Shown here: piece by piece, positions 31,914 to 40,435 of the stretch
Layout: each line of letters starts with the position of its first letter
Numbering within the stretch: position 1 is the stretch's first letter
Origin: Planococcus versutus
GTDB lineage: Bacteria > Bacillota > Bacilli > Bacillales_A > Planococcaceae
Length of the DNA stretch: 64,000 bases
NCBI RefSeq assembly: GCF_001186155.3
Contig: NZ_CP016540.2
Location: 3,140,001-3,204,000 of the forward strand
Direction of reading: 5' to 3'
Notes under the pieces: model-generated
What the model was told of the DNA's origin: nothing
Database searches by the model: none
What the model saw: only the letters and a program-made list of their open reading frames with translations
Position numbers and translations under genes: made by a program

Positions 31914-32912
31914 ATGAATCCTAAAATACCCTTTCCCGTAAAATTCATTTTGAGCCTGTTTCTATTAGTACTGACACTTATCGTCTCGTTGATTTTTGGG
32001 GCGGCAGATATCAGTCTAAAAGAAGTGGTGCTGGCATTGTTTTCAACTCGTTTTAGTGATGGCATCGGTGTGATCCGAGAAATCCGTCTACCCCGCGAAA
32101 TTGCTGCTATTTTTGTTGGGGCGGCGTTGGCCGTTTCTGGAGCGATGATGCAAGGCATGACACGGAATCCGCTAGCCGATCCAGGTCTCCTTGGCCTAAC
32201 GGCTGGAGCAAATGCCGCGTTGGCTATTACTTTGGCCTTTATCCCTGCAGCCAATTATTTCGGTATCATGATTGCCTGCTTTATCGGTGCCGCTGTTGGT
32301 GCCGCTTTGGTATTCGGCATTGGCGCTGTAAAAAAAGGTGGCTTTTCACCTTTTCGAATCGTCCTTGCAGGAGCGGCTATTTCGGCTTTTCTAACCGCGA
32401 TTGCTGAAGGAGTCGGTCTCTACTTTAATATCTCTAAAAATATTTCACAATGGACAGCAGGTGGATTGATTGGCACCTCCTGGGGACAATTACAAGTCGT
32501 TGTTCCGTTTATCGCTGTTTCTTTACTGATTGCTATATTCTTATCAAGACAATTGACCATTCTTAGTTTGAGCGAAGAAGCCGCAATTGGGCTGGGGCAA
32601 AAAACAGCACAAATCAAAGCCATTCTCTTTGTTATTATTACATTGCTTGCGGGAGCTGCTGTTGCACTTGCTGGCAATATGGCTTTTATCGGCTTAATGA
32701 TTCCTCACGTCGTAAGAGCAATTGTGGGAACTGATTACCGCTTTATCATCCCAATGTCTGCAGTAGCTGGAGCTATTTTTATGCTGTTGGCTGATCTTAT
32801 CGGCCGAACCATCAATGCACCGTTCGAAACACCCGTAGCAGCAATCATCGCGATTATTGGCTTGCCTTTCTTCTTGATCATTGTTCGTAAAGGAGGCAAA
32901 GCATTCTCATGA
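31914..32912 (+). CDS. FecCD-family siderophore permease (YfiZ-like)
   Basis: A 332-residue permease with about ten membrane helices. Family marks are RLPREIAAIFVGAALAVSGAMMQGMTRNPLADPGLLG, AAIGLGQK and AFIGLMIPHVVRAIVGTDYRF (coupling EAA-type loop). It pairs with the second permease, overlapping it by four bases. The ATG lies an unusually long distance after AGGAAAAG, so translation may be weak. Contains no signal peptide beyond the first helix. Confidence 0.92.
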   Translation: MNPKIPFPVKFILSLFLLVLTLIVSLIFGAADISLKEVVLALFSTRFSDGIGVIREIRLPREIAAIFVGAALAVSGAMMQGMTRNPLADPGLLGLTAGANAALAITLAFIPAANYFGIMIACFIGAAVGAALVFGIGAVKKGGFSPFRIVLAGAAISAFLTAIAEGVGLYFNISKNISQWTAGGLIGTSWGQLQVVVPFIAVSLLIAIFLSRQLTILSLSEEAAIGLGQKTAQIKAILFVIITLLAGAAVALAGNMAFIGLMIPHVVRAIVGTDYRFIIPMSAVAGAIFMLLADLIGRTINAPFETPVAAIIAIIGLPFFLIIVRKGGKAFS

Positions 32913-33916
32913 TTCATCCGACCTTACGAAAAAAACAACGAATTTCGTATTACGTATTACTCGCGTTAATCTTATTGACTGCTATTACTAGTATTGGCTT
33001 AGGTTATTCTCCTATCTCTTATGATCGCTTAATGCCTGCTATTCTAGGAGAAGGTACTTTTAAAGAAGAATTCATCTTGTTTTCCATTCGCTTGCCGCGT
33101 ATTTTAATAACCTTACTAGCTGGAATGGCATTGGCGTTATCTGGTGCGATTTTACAAAGTGTAACACGCAATGATCTCGCAGATCCTGGTATTATCGGCA
33201 TCAACTCCGGAGCAGGTGTAGCCATTTCAGTATTCTTCTTATTTGTACCTGTAGAAGCTGGTGCCTTTGCTTATTTACTTCCTATCGTTGCTTTTGCAGG
33301 AGCACTTTTAACTGCTGTTTTAATTTATATATTTTCATACTCTCGCAGCACGGGGCTGCAGCCTATTCGTTTAGTGCTCGTCGGAATTGGTTTTTCGATG
33401 GCCTTATCTGGCGTGATGATTGTACTGATTTCTTCTGCTGAACCAGAAAAAGTCGATTTTATCGCCAATTGGTTAGCAGGGAGTATTTGGGGAGCAGATT
33501 GGCCGTTTATCGTTGCTATTGTGCCATGGCTATTAGTATTAATTCCATTTACATTGTACAAAGCAAACCGCATGAATGTTCTTAGTTTGAGTGATCCTGT
33601 CGCTATTGGCATTGGCGTTTCTCTTGAAAAAGAACGTCTTGTTTTACTACTTGCGGCTGTCGCCTTGGCCGCTTCTGCCGTTTCTGTTACCGGTGGAATT
33701 GCGTTTATTGGATTAATGGCACCGCATATAGCCAAAGCAATTGTCGGACCTCGCCACCAATTATTCTTGCCACTCGCGATTTTGATTGGCGGTTGGTTAT
33801 TGTTACTAGCAGACACCATCGGACGAAACTTACTTGAGCCTTCTGGGATTCCAGCAGGCATTATGGCTGCGTTGATCGGTGCTCCTTATTTTATTTATTT
33901 ATTGTTGAGAAAATAA
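32909..33916 (+). CDS. FecCD-family siderophore permease (YfhA-like)
   Basis: A 335-residue FecCD permease, paralogue of the preceding gene, with RLPRILITLLAGMALALSGAILQSVTRNDLADPGIIG and AFIGLMAPHIAKAIVG. About ten membrane helices. Its ATG overlaps the stop of the upstream permease (ATGA), indicating translational coupling and a heterodimeric membrane channel. GGAGG lies about 12 nt upstream. The operon ends in a 19-bp stem terminator. Confidence 0.92.
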   Translation: MIHPTLRKKQRISYYVLLALILLTAITSIGLGYSPISYDRLMPAILGEGTFKEEFILFSIRLPRILITLLAGMALALSGAILQSVTRNDLADPGIIGINSGAGVAISVFFLFVPVEAGAFAYLLPIVAFAGALLTAVLIYIFSYSRSTGLQPIRLVLVGIGFSMALSGVMIVLISSAEPEKVDFIANWLAGSIWGADWPFIVAIVPWLLVLIPFTLYKANRMNVLSLSDPVAIGIGVSLEKERLVLLLAAVALAASAVSVTGGIAFIGLMAPHIAKAIVGPRHQLFLPLAILIGGWLLLLADTIGRNLLEPSGIPAGIMAALIGAPYFIYLLLRK

Positions 33917-33956
33917 ACAGACAGGATCTTTCATGAGTGAAAGATCCTGTCTGTTT
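33915..33956 (+). terminator. Intrinsic terminator of the siderophore operon
   Basis: A 19-bp perfect stem (33915-33933 with 33938-33956) with a TGAG loop, followed by a T-rich stretch. Confidence 0.93.
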
Positions 33957-34131
33957 GTTTTATTTTGGATTGATTTTTTTATTTTGGATTTGCACAGATA
34001 CTCTTACGATCAAGCTCAACATAACCCCAATACTTGTAATCATGTAAAATAGAGTGGCAATTTCACCAAAACTCGTTGCAGACTCTTGTTTCCAATTAAA
34101 GAGTAGTCATTTCTACAGCCTACGTTTTTTC

Positions 34132-35124
34132 TCAGACTTCAGATAAAGGCGATGCCGCTGGTTTCCCAAAATAATAACCTTGGAATAATTGATAGCCAAG
34201 CTGTTTTAACCACTCAAAATCCTGATAGGTTTCAATGCCTTCTGCTAACGGAATAGAACCGATTTCTAAAGCCTTTTCCAAAAATCTCCTCGCTATCTTT
34301 TGCTTTTCTATGTCTTTAGCGACATTAAAAACATATTGCATGTCGAGCTTCATGTACTTTGGTTTTAAGTCCGCTAAAAGTTCAATTGTGCTATATCCTT
34401 CACCGACGTCATCTAATGCATAATCGAATCCTCGATCTCTATAGTAACGGAGGATTTTCTTTAAATGATTAAGGTCGTCTACTTTTTCCGTTTCCACAAC
34501 TTCAAATACTAACGACTTTGGATTGACGCCTAATCGCTCTGACAACTCAATTGTCGAACGCAAGCAAAATTCGGGTGAGTATATAGACGTCGGAATAAAG
34601 TTAATAAACGCTTTTTTCCCCTTTAATGCAGCTGCGTATTTTACAGCAGTCATGCGGCAAACACGGTCTAATGCGTATAAACGGCCGCGTGTTTTTGCTG
34701 CAGGAAACACCTCATTGGGATAAATCATCGAACCTTCTTTACTGTGAAAACGTGCAAGCATTTCATAAGCATAAACCGTTTCACTACTATCGACGATTGG
34801 TTGATAATGGCAAACGAGCTGTTCGTTTTTGATGACTTCATCAATCCACTCTGTCGCAAAAACGTCAGTCATTTTTTCTACCGGTTGCCACGCTTCTTGA
34901 TTGATGCGATAAACGACATTTTCCTTTTCCAACAAATCAGTGCAAAAATCCAGAAATTCTCTAGCACCTTGTTCATCTAACTGTAGTTTGTTGTCTTTTT
35001 GCACGACTTTTATTTTTTGTCTTTCCAAATGATCTATGACAAGTTGCAACGCCGAAAGATTTTTCTGTCCTTCTAGCTTAATTTCAAAATTGATGGCTGT
35101 AACTGCACAGCTATTGCATGGCAT
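34132..35124 (-). CDS. EAL-domain protein (c-di-GMP phosphodiesterase-like)
   Basis: A 330-residue protein. An N-terminal region of about 95 residues (starting MPCNSC) precedes an EAL domain from about 100. The signature EAL reads EML in YEMLARF; other catalytic positions appear present: N in FINFIPTS, E in FEVVETE, DD in YALDDVGEGYS (usually DDFGTGYS), K in KLD and E in AEGIET, plus QGYYFGKP. It may therefore hydrolyse c-di-GMP, though loop 6 is unusual and a sensor role is possible. AGGAGG precedes the ATG. No GGDEF domain is present here. Confidence 0.85.
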   Translation of the reverse strand: MPCNSCAVTAINFEIKLEGQKNLSALQLVIDHLERQKIKVVQKDNKLQLDEQGAREFLDFCTDLLEKENVVYRINQEAWQPVEKMTDVFATEWIDEVIKNEQLVCHYQPIVDSSETVYAYEMLARFHSKEGSMIYPNEVFPAAKTRGRLYALDRVCRMTAVKYAAALKGKKAFINFIPTSIYSPEFCLRSTIELSERLGVNPKSLVFEVVETEKVDDLNHLKKILRYYRDRGFDYALDDVGEGYSTIELLADLKPKYMKLDMQYVFNVAKDIEKQKIARRFLEKALEIGSIPLAEGIETYQDFEWLKQLGYQLFQGYYFGKPAASPLSEV

Positions 35125-35348
35125 TTGTTACCCCTCCTCTTTTACTATAGTTTACTTGATGGATTCAAATAAATGTTACTTTTTCATAATAAAATCCATT
35201 TATTTTACTTTTAATTCATTTATCTGATAATTACAATTCTCAATTTAAAGGATATTTTCAGTTGAGCACGAATTAAATCTATTAAGTTCTAAATCTTATG
35301 GGAACAAAATGATAGCCACTTTTATTTCATTCACAAAGGAGAATGATC

Positions 35349-35885
35349 ATGGGAAAAATTATTGTAGCTATGTATGTAACACTTGATGGTGTAATGGAAG
35401 AACCGTCGTGGACAGCCCCTTATTGGGATGACGAACTAGCTAAATTTCAACTAGACTTATTGTTTGGTAGTGATGCATTGCTTCTTGGACGTGTAACATA
35501 TGAAGGATTCGCTGCTGCTTGGCCCTCAGCTGAAGATGAAGAAGGGTTTGCTGATCGAATTAATCAGTTACCAAAATATATCGTATCCACAACGTTGCAA
35601 CGTACTGAATGGAATGCTCGGCTCATCACCAGTAATTTTGTGCAAGAAGTCGTTAAGTTGAAAAAAACGGGACAGCGGTTATTGGTCTATGGGAGTGCCG
35701 AGTTGATCGAGACTTTGTTAAAGCATGATTTAATCGATGAACTGCATTTAATGACCTTCCCTCTTGTCTTGGGTGAAGGCAAACGACTATTTAAAGAAAA
35801 TGCCGATCAAAAAATGTTCAACCTTCAAACAATCCGTTCTACTGACTCTGGTGTCTTGATCGCTAGTTACATACCAGATAAATAA
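35349..35885 (+). CDS. Dihydrofolate reductase family protein (RibD C-terminal-like)
   Basis: A 178-residue protein of the DHFR/RibD-C fold: IIVAMYVTLDGVMEEPSW at the N terminus, LLLGRVTYEGFAAAWP as the cofactor loop, and LLVYGSAELIETLLKHDLIDELHLMTFPLVLGEGKRLF at the C terminus. The family has many poorly characterised reductases; NADPH use is likely, substrate unknown. AAAGGAG is well placed for the ATG at 35349 rather than the ATG two codons earlier. Confidence 0.85.
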   Translation: MGKIIVAMYVTLDGVMEEPSWTAPYWDDELAKFQLDLLFGSDALLLGRVTYEGFAAAWPSAEDEEGFADRINQLPKYIVSTTLQRTEWNARLITSNFVQEVVKLKKTGQRLLVYGSAELIETLLKHDLIDELHLMTFPLVLGEGKRLFKENADQKMFNLQTIRSTDSGVLIASYIPDK

Positions 35886-36019
35886 GCACAAAGGATCGAA
35901 TACTCCTTTTATAGGGATTCTTTTATTTGTATAAATAAGTAATTTCTTTCTATTTGTTATATCTTTTAAGCTATAATGGCATGAGAATACTATTTTGCAA
36001 CTTGGAAAGAGTGACATAA

Positions 36020-39000
36020 GTGAAGAAAACATTATTATACTTGTCTGGAATTATTCTATTACTAGCACTTCCTATCTTATTTTGGTTTTTAAAAGGAGAG
36101 AAAATAGTTAATATAACAATCATTGATAAGACAGTTCCGACTGAAAACTATCGAGAGCACAAAGGGTTAACGTGGCTATTGAATCATCAACGTTATGTGT
36201 CAAAAGCTGGAGAAATGTATAAGACTGATACGGACTATTATGGCTTTTTTCCAAATGAAAAAGAAAAAGACTATAGCATTCGTGAACTTCCTGAAGATTT
36301 TTCTGGAACCGACCTTATTTACCTTGCAGATACATACGGAGTTTTTGAAGAAGACCTTTCTTGGAACACTAAAGAAAAAAATTCTGGCGGTTCGTCTATG
36401 ATTTCAGGTGGACTTCAGATGATTGAATGGCAAAAAATTAAACAGCAAGTTCAGTCTCAAGGCACAGACTTGGTTATGGAGTTTAATACGTTTGCTTCTC
36501 CAACACCGAAAGATGTTTCTGAAGATATGAATGAATTCCTAGGATTGGAATGGAGCGGTTGGAGCGGACGTCATTTTCCAGAACTCCAAACTACTGATAG
36601 CGAAGTTCCTCAATGGATTATTACCAATTATGAGAAAAGTGATAGAAAATGGGATTTTGAAGGTGCTGGATTTGTCCTTGTTCATGACGAGACCAGTGAA
36701 ATTATTGTTCTTTCTGAAAAAGCAGCTGAAGTTGGGACAGATGGATTACATCTTGAGTTTACTGAAAAAGGGACGGAACAGTTTGATTTAAAAAATAGTC
36801 CGGCTTTTGGTTATTGGTTTGATATTAATATAGCTTCTCCTGATACCGAGGTTTTGGCTGATTATAAATGGGATGTTAAAAAATCTGGTAGTGACAAGTT
36901 AGAGGCAGCGGGAATCCCACTCAACTTCCCAGCTGTCTTCCACCAATCAAAGTACGGCGCAGATATTTATTATTTTGCAGGAGATTTTGTCGATATGGAC
37001 GATGTTCCGCGCTTTACTCGTTATGCAGGATTTTCGAAAATCCGTTCTTTTCTTTCTTCTGAACTAGTAGATGCCGAAAAAAGCTTTTATTGGAAGACTT
37101 ATATCCCAATGATGGAAGCTATTTTAGCAACTACAGAGAAAAAAAGAACTTTGGCTGAAACAACGAAAAAAGCTGAGGTTGTAGAAGAGGGCATTTCTTA
37201 TCCTTCTCGTATTAACGGAGATGCATTTGAAGTTTATGAAGATGGAAAATGGCAATCATTTACGATCAAAGGCGTTAATATGGGAATGGCCAAGCCCGGT
37301 ACATTCCCAGGAGAAGCCGCAATTTCACGTGATGAATACGATCGTTGGTTTAAGGAAATCGGTGAAATGAACGTCAACGCGCTTCGTGTGTATACTCTTC
37401 ATCCACCTGCTTTTTATGAAGCATTTGCTGATTATAATGCTAGCGCTGATAAACCACTATATTTATACCATGGCGTTTGGATTGATGAAGAGCCTTTAGT
37501 AGAATCTTTAGATGCATTCGATCCGGAAATTACTGAGCGTTTCCAGAAAGAAGTTAAAAAAGTTGTAGACGTTGTTCATGGTGATGCTGTTGTAAAAAAA
37601 GAACCTGGACATGCTTATGGTAAGTACAAAGCGGATATTTCTCCTTATGTTATCGGATGGATAATCGGTATTGAATGGTTCCCAATCATGGTCGATCAAA
37701 TGAATATAGATTATCCAGACCTTGGTGATTATCAGGGCCAATATGTATACTCAGAAAATGCCAATCCGATGGAAAATTGGGTAGCGCAGCAAATGGACCA
37801 TCTTGCATCTTACGAACTAGACACGTATCAAAGTATGCGTCCGTTAAGCTTTACAAACTGGGTGACCACTGACAACATAGATCAGCAAGCAGAACCAAGT
37901 GATCAAGAAGACTTGGCAACTGTCGATCCAAATCATATCAAAACGAAAGGTATAACAGATACAGTCGGCATGTTTGCTTCTTATCATGTCTATCCGTATT
38001 ATCCTGACTTCTTGAATTTAGAAGAGCGCTATGTTGAATATGTAGATCATCGTGGTGAATTTAATAACTACGCAGGCTATTTGAAGGATTTAAAAAATTC
38101 TCACGACATGCCAATTGTCATCGCCGAGTTTGGCATTCCTGCTTCGCGTGGCATGACTCATGAAAACCCGTTTGGTTGGAATCAAGGTTTTATCTCTGAA
38201 CAACAGCAAGGAGAAATCGTTAGCCATATGTACGAAGATATATTGGAAGAAGGCATGCTTGGCGGCATGGTTTTTACTTGGCAAGATGAATGGTTTAAAC
38301 GAACTTGGAACACTATGGATTATGATAATCCGAACGAACGACCGTTTTGGTCTAATGCGCAAACGAACGAGCAACAATTTGGGTTGTTAAGCTTTGATCG
38401 TCATAAAGTCAAAGTCGATGGCATCGACGATTGGGAAGAAGAACAAACTCTCTACGAAAAAGAAGATGGTGCACTTCGCACATTGACGATGGATTCAGAC
38501 GAGCGTTATGTTTATATTAAAGCACAATTCGAACCCACCTATAAAAACTGGTGGACTGAACAAGACTTCAATCTTTACTTTAGTCTTCGAAATAACGATG
38601 GTATTGCCGTTAATGCTTTAAAGAATACCGAATTTCTTGCAGACTATCAGTTGAAAATTGAAAACCTAGAACAAGCTCAATTACGAGTTGCAGGTGATTA
38701 CGACACTTTCTACTACGATTACCATAAACGTTTAGAAATGATTCCTGCTGAAAAAAATATCGAATCGACTTTTCATCCCATTCGATTAGCGTTGAACAAA
38801 GAATTCGTGCGCCCAGACACCGGAGAAAAGCTTCCGTTTTCTTCATACGAAACAGGCATTTTCCAATTTGGGATTGCCAATCCGGAGCATCAAGACTACA
38901 ATTCGTTAAATGATTATTATTACGATCCGCAAACGGGAATTATGGAGATTCGGATTCCTTGGATGCTGTTGAATGCAAAAGATCCTACTAAACGAGAATT

Positions 39001-39220
39001 TATGGGCAACCTTCAAAAAGATGGACTTGAATCTACAATTACAATTGAAGGACTAGATTTTGCAGCTAGTTTAACTAGCAAAAACGGAAAAATCGTCGAA
39101 GCTTTTGATACATCTCAAGTAGCCCATTATTCTTGGGATACCTGGGGATTACCTAAATCCGAAGAACGTTTGAAACAATCCTATTACATTCTTCAAAAAA
39201 CGTTTGAAGAAACCGAATAA
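36020..39220 (+). CDS. Large membrane-anchored glycoside-hydrolase-like protein
   Basis: A 1066-residue protein. One N-terminal membrane segment (about 4-24) anchors a long extracytoplasmic part. Residues about 30-370 form a region I cannot assign. Residues about 395-790 look like a clan-A TIM-barrel (GH2-like) domain: FTIKGVNMGMAKPGTFPGEA, YDRWFKEIGEMNVNALRVYTLHPPAFY, then IGWIIGIEWFPI with E552 and MPIVIAEFGIPASRG with E703, spaced as acid/base and nucleophile. The C-terminal 250 residues may be beta-rich. Start is GTG behind GGAAAGAG. It ends in a strong terminator and appears monocistronic. The substrate, perhaps a surface polysaccharide, is an inference. Confidence 0.72.
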   Translation: MKKTLLYLSGIILLLALPILFWFLKGEKIVNITIIDKTVPTENYREHKGLTWLLNHQRYVSKAGEMYKTDTDYYGFFPNEKEKDYSIRELPEDFSGTDLIYLADTYGVFEEDLSWNTKEKNSGGSSMISGGLQMIEWQKIKQQVQSQGTDLVMEFNTFASPTPKDVSEDMNEFLGLEWSGWSGRHFPELQTTDSEVPQWIITNYEKSDRKWDFEGAGFVLVHDETSEIIVLSEKAAEVGTDGLHLEFTEKGTEQFDLKNSPAFGYWFDINIASPDTEVLADYKWDVKKSGSDKLEAAGIPLNFPAVFHQSKYGADIYYFAGDFVDMDDVPRFTRYAGFSKIRSFLSSELVDAEKSFYWKTYIPMMEAILATTEKKRTLAETTKKAEVVEEGISYPSRINGDAFEVYEDGKWQSFTIKGVNMGMAKPGTFPGEAAISRDEYDRWFKEIGEMNVNALRVYTLHPPAFYEAFADYNASADKPLYLYHGVWIDEEPLVESLDAFDPEITERFQKEVKKVVDVVHGDAVVKKEPGHAYGKYKADISPYVIGWIIGIEWFPIMVDQMNIDYPDLGDYQGQYVYSENANPMENWVAQQMDHLASYELDTYQSMRPLSFTNWVTTDNIDQQAEPSDQEDLATVDPNHIKTKGITDTVGMFASYHVYPYYPDFLNLEERYVEYVDHRGEFNNYAGYLKDLKNSHDMPIVIAEFGIPASRGMTHENPFGWNQGFISEQQQGEIVSHMYEDILEEGMLGGMVFTWQDEWFKRTWNTMDYDNPNERPFWSNAQTNEQQFGLLSFDRHKVKVDGIDDWEEEQTLYEKEDGALRTLTMDSDERYVYIKAQFEPTYKNWWTEQDFNLYFSLRNNDGIAVNALKNTEFLADYQLKIENLEQAQLRVAGDYDTFYYDYHKRLEMIPAEKNIESTFHPIRLALNKEFVRPDTGEKLPFSSYETGIFQFGIANPEHQDYNSLNDYYYDPQTGIMEIRIPWMLLNAKDPTKREFMGNLQKDGLESTITIEGLDFAASLTSKNGKIVEAFDTSQVAHYSWDTWGLPKSEERLKQSYYILQKTFEETE

Positions 39221-39236
39221 GATAGCGTTGAAAAAT

Positions 39237-39283
39237 AAAAACCTGACAGTGAAAAGTGAAATACTTTTCACTGTCAGGTTTTT
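39237..39283. terminator. Bidirectional terminator
   Basis: A 21-bp perfect stem (39237-39257 with 39263-39283) with a GAAAT loop, A- and T-runs at its ends, between convergent genes 36020-39220 and 39304-40173. Confidence 0.93.
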
Positions 39284-39303
39284 AGACTTTATTAGCCTAG
39301 TTT

Positions 39304-40173
39304 TTATGGTTTCATTGTTTTCCAGCTGTCTACATGATGAACTGCGATGCCGCCAAATCCTTGTATTCCCGAATAATAAGCAGCTACTGTCGCTAATTCA
39401 TTTTCCATGTAAGTTTCGCCTTCTTCATAAAACGAAATATTGTCGCCTTCGTCTGTTTGATCTGTTTCAATACCGACCACTACCACTTTTCCATATTTCT
39501 CTGCATACGCTACTTCGTTTTTCACCAGTTCTGTAATCATAGCTGCTGAATCTCGGTAAGCCATCAACGTCACACTTGCTGTATTCGCAATAACCCATTC
39601 TGCGAGCACGCCTTTGCCATAGGTGTTTTTATAGAGAATTTCATCAAACCAAAAAGGCATATCCACTTCTAATAGCAAACTTAATGCCGCTGTACTCGCC
39701 TTTGCTTTGTGTAACAGCGATTGATAGGATTTTACCGTTGCTGCATGGTTTGTATTCCAACCGCTATAAAGATACGGTTCCACATCCAGATGAACTCCAG
39801 TGAATTTTTGAGACGGTGTTGCTTGTTGTTGATACGTGGTTAACCAATTCATAAGTCGGTCTTGTTTCACAAACCCTTTTGGCGCTACCCAATCACTTGC
39901 CCCATCTAGCGCATAAATGGTCATGCCTGCCGCTCCTGCTTTTTCAATAAAATCGCTATAGACATTGACTGGAATATCCTCATCGATTTGCACATAAACT
40001 TTGTTCACATTTTTACTTTGTAAAAAAGCGAGTGTTCCCGCTTCGTCACTGTTAATCATCCACGGATTCCATAACCACGTGCCTCGAGTATCCTTTTCAA
40101 CCGCTTGCACACCAAAACTATTTTGTGTCAGCATAAACACCAACCACACACCTGCTATCATTATTTTTTTCAC
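39304..40173 (-). CDS. Secreted protein, TIM-barrel/glycosidase-like, under c-di-GMP riboswitch
   Basis: A 289-residue protein with a cleavable signal peptide (MKKIMIAGVWLVFMLTQNSFGVQA, cut near 24). The mature part starts RGTWLWNPWMI and has barrel-like alternation, with LDVEPYLYSGW, LEVDMPFWFDEIL, VTLMAYRDSA and VVVVGIETDQTDEG, a pattern seen in glycosidase-like or poorly named 'amidase' proteins; the acidic residues could be catalytic. Function not established. Start is probably GTG 40173; an ATG at 40161 is possible. A c-di-GMP-I riboswitch lies in the leader, implying a role in sessile-motile lifestyle or surface polymers (inference). Confidence 0.72.
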   Translation of the reverse strand: MKKIMIAGVWLVFMLTQNSFGVQAVEKDTRGTWLWNPWMINSDEAGTLAFLQSKNVNKVYVQIDEDIPVNVYSDFIEKAGAAGMTIYALDGASDWVAPKGFVKQDRLMNWLTTYQQQATPSQKFTGVHLDVEPYLYSGWNTNHAATVKSYQSLLHKAKASTAALSLLLEVDMPFWFDEILYKNTYGKGVLAEWVIANTASVTLMAYRDSAAMITELVKNEVAYAEKYGKVVVVGIETDQTDEGDNISFYEEGETYMENELATVAAYYSGIQGFGGIAVHHVDSWKTMKP

Positions 40174-40213
40174 CTTCTCATATCCTCTCGCTCTAAAAGC
40201 CCTAGTTCAAGAA

Positions 40214-40305
40214 ATGAGACTCGGCAACCTGACAACCTTGCGCTTTTCAACGGGTAGGCTCATGACTTTGCGTCCTCCCCTTTCGGTGAAGTTTGCCTTT
40301 TTAGA
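40214..40305 (-). ncRNA. c-di-GMP-I (GEMM) riboswitch
   Basis: The minus strand reads GGCAAAC, then a GAAA-tetraloop stem, GGACGCAAAG, a second stem-loop, and CAGGTTGCCGAG. These are the conserved core elements of the c-di-GMP-I aptamer in the correct order. Downstream, TCTCAT can pair with ATGAGA beside the AAGGTG/GTG translation start, so the expression platform probably controls translation. A TATAAT sequence lies about 10 nt upstream of the aptamer. Confidence 0.9.
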
Positions 40306-40435
40306 TTTTTCTTATTATATGTTAATTTATGCATTTCTACCATCTTTTTTAAATAACCCTTTCAATATGTTGCATTTAAGGCAATAATCAACGTTAGGGT
40401 TTCCCTATATCATTTATTAAAAGGAGTGACCTATC

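Noticed and set aside
33325..33861. 178-codon minus-strand frame inside the second siderophore permease
   Set aside because: Antisense to a clear FecCD permease; low-complexity translation.
33957..34131. 27-codon minus-strand frame between the siderophore operon and EAL gene
   Set aside because: Hydrophobic but lacks a ribosome binding site; an open frame without a start codon precedes it. Could be a relic, not supported.
40380..40435. M-box riboswitch before mgtE
   Set aside because: The gap to the divergent riboswitch-controlled gene's promoter is too short and lacks conserved M-box elements.
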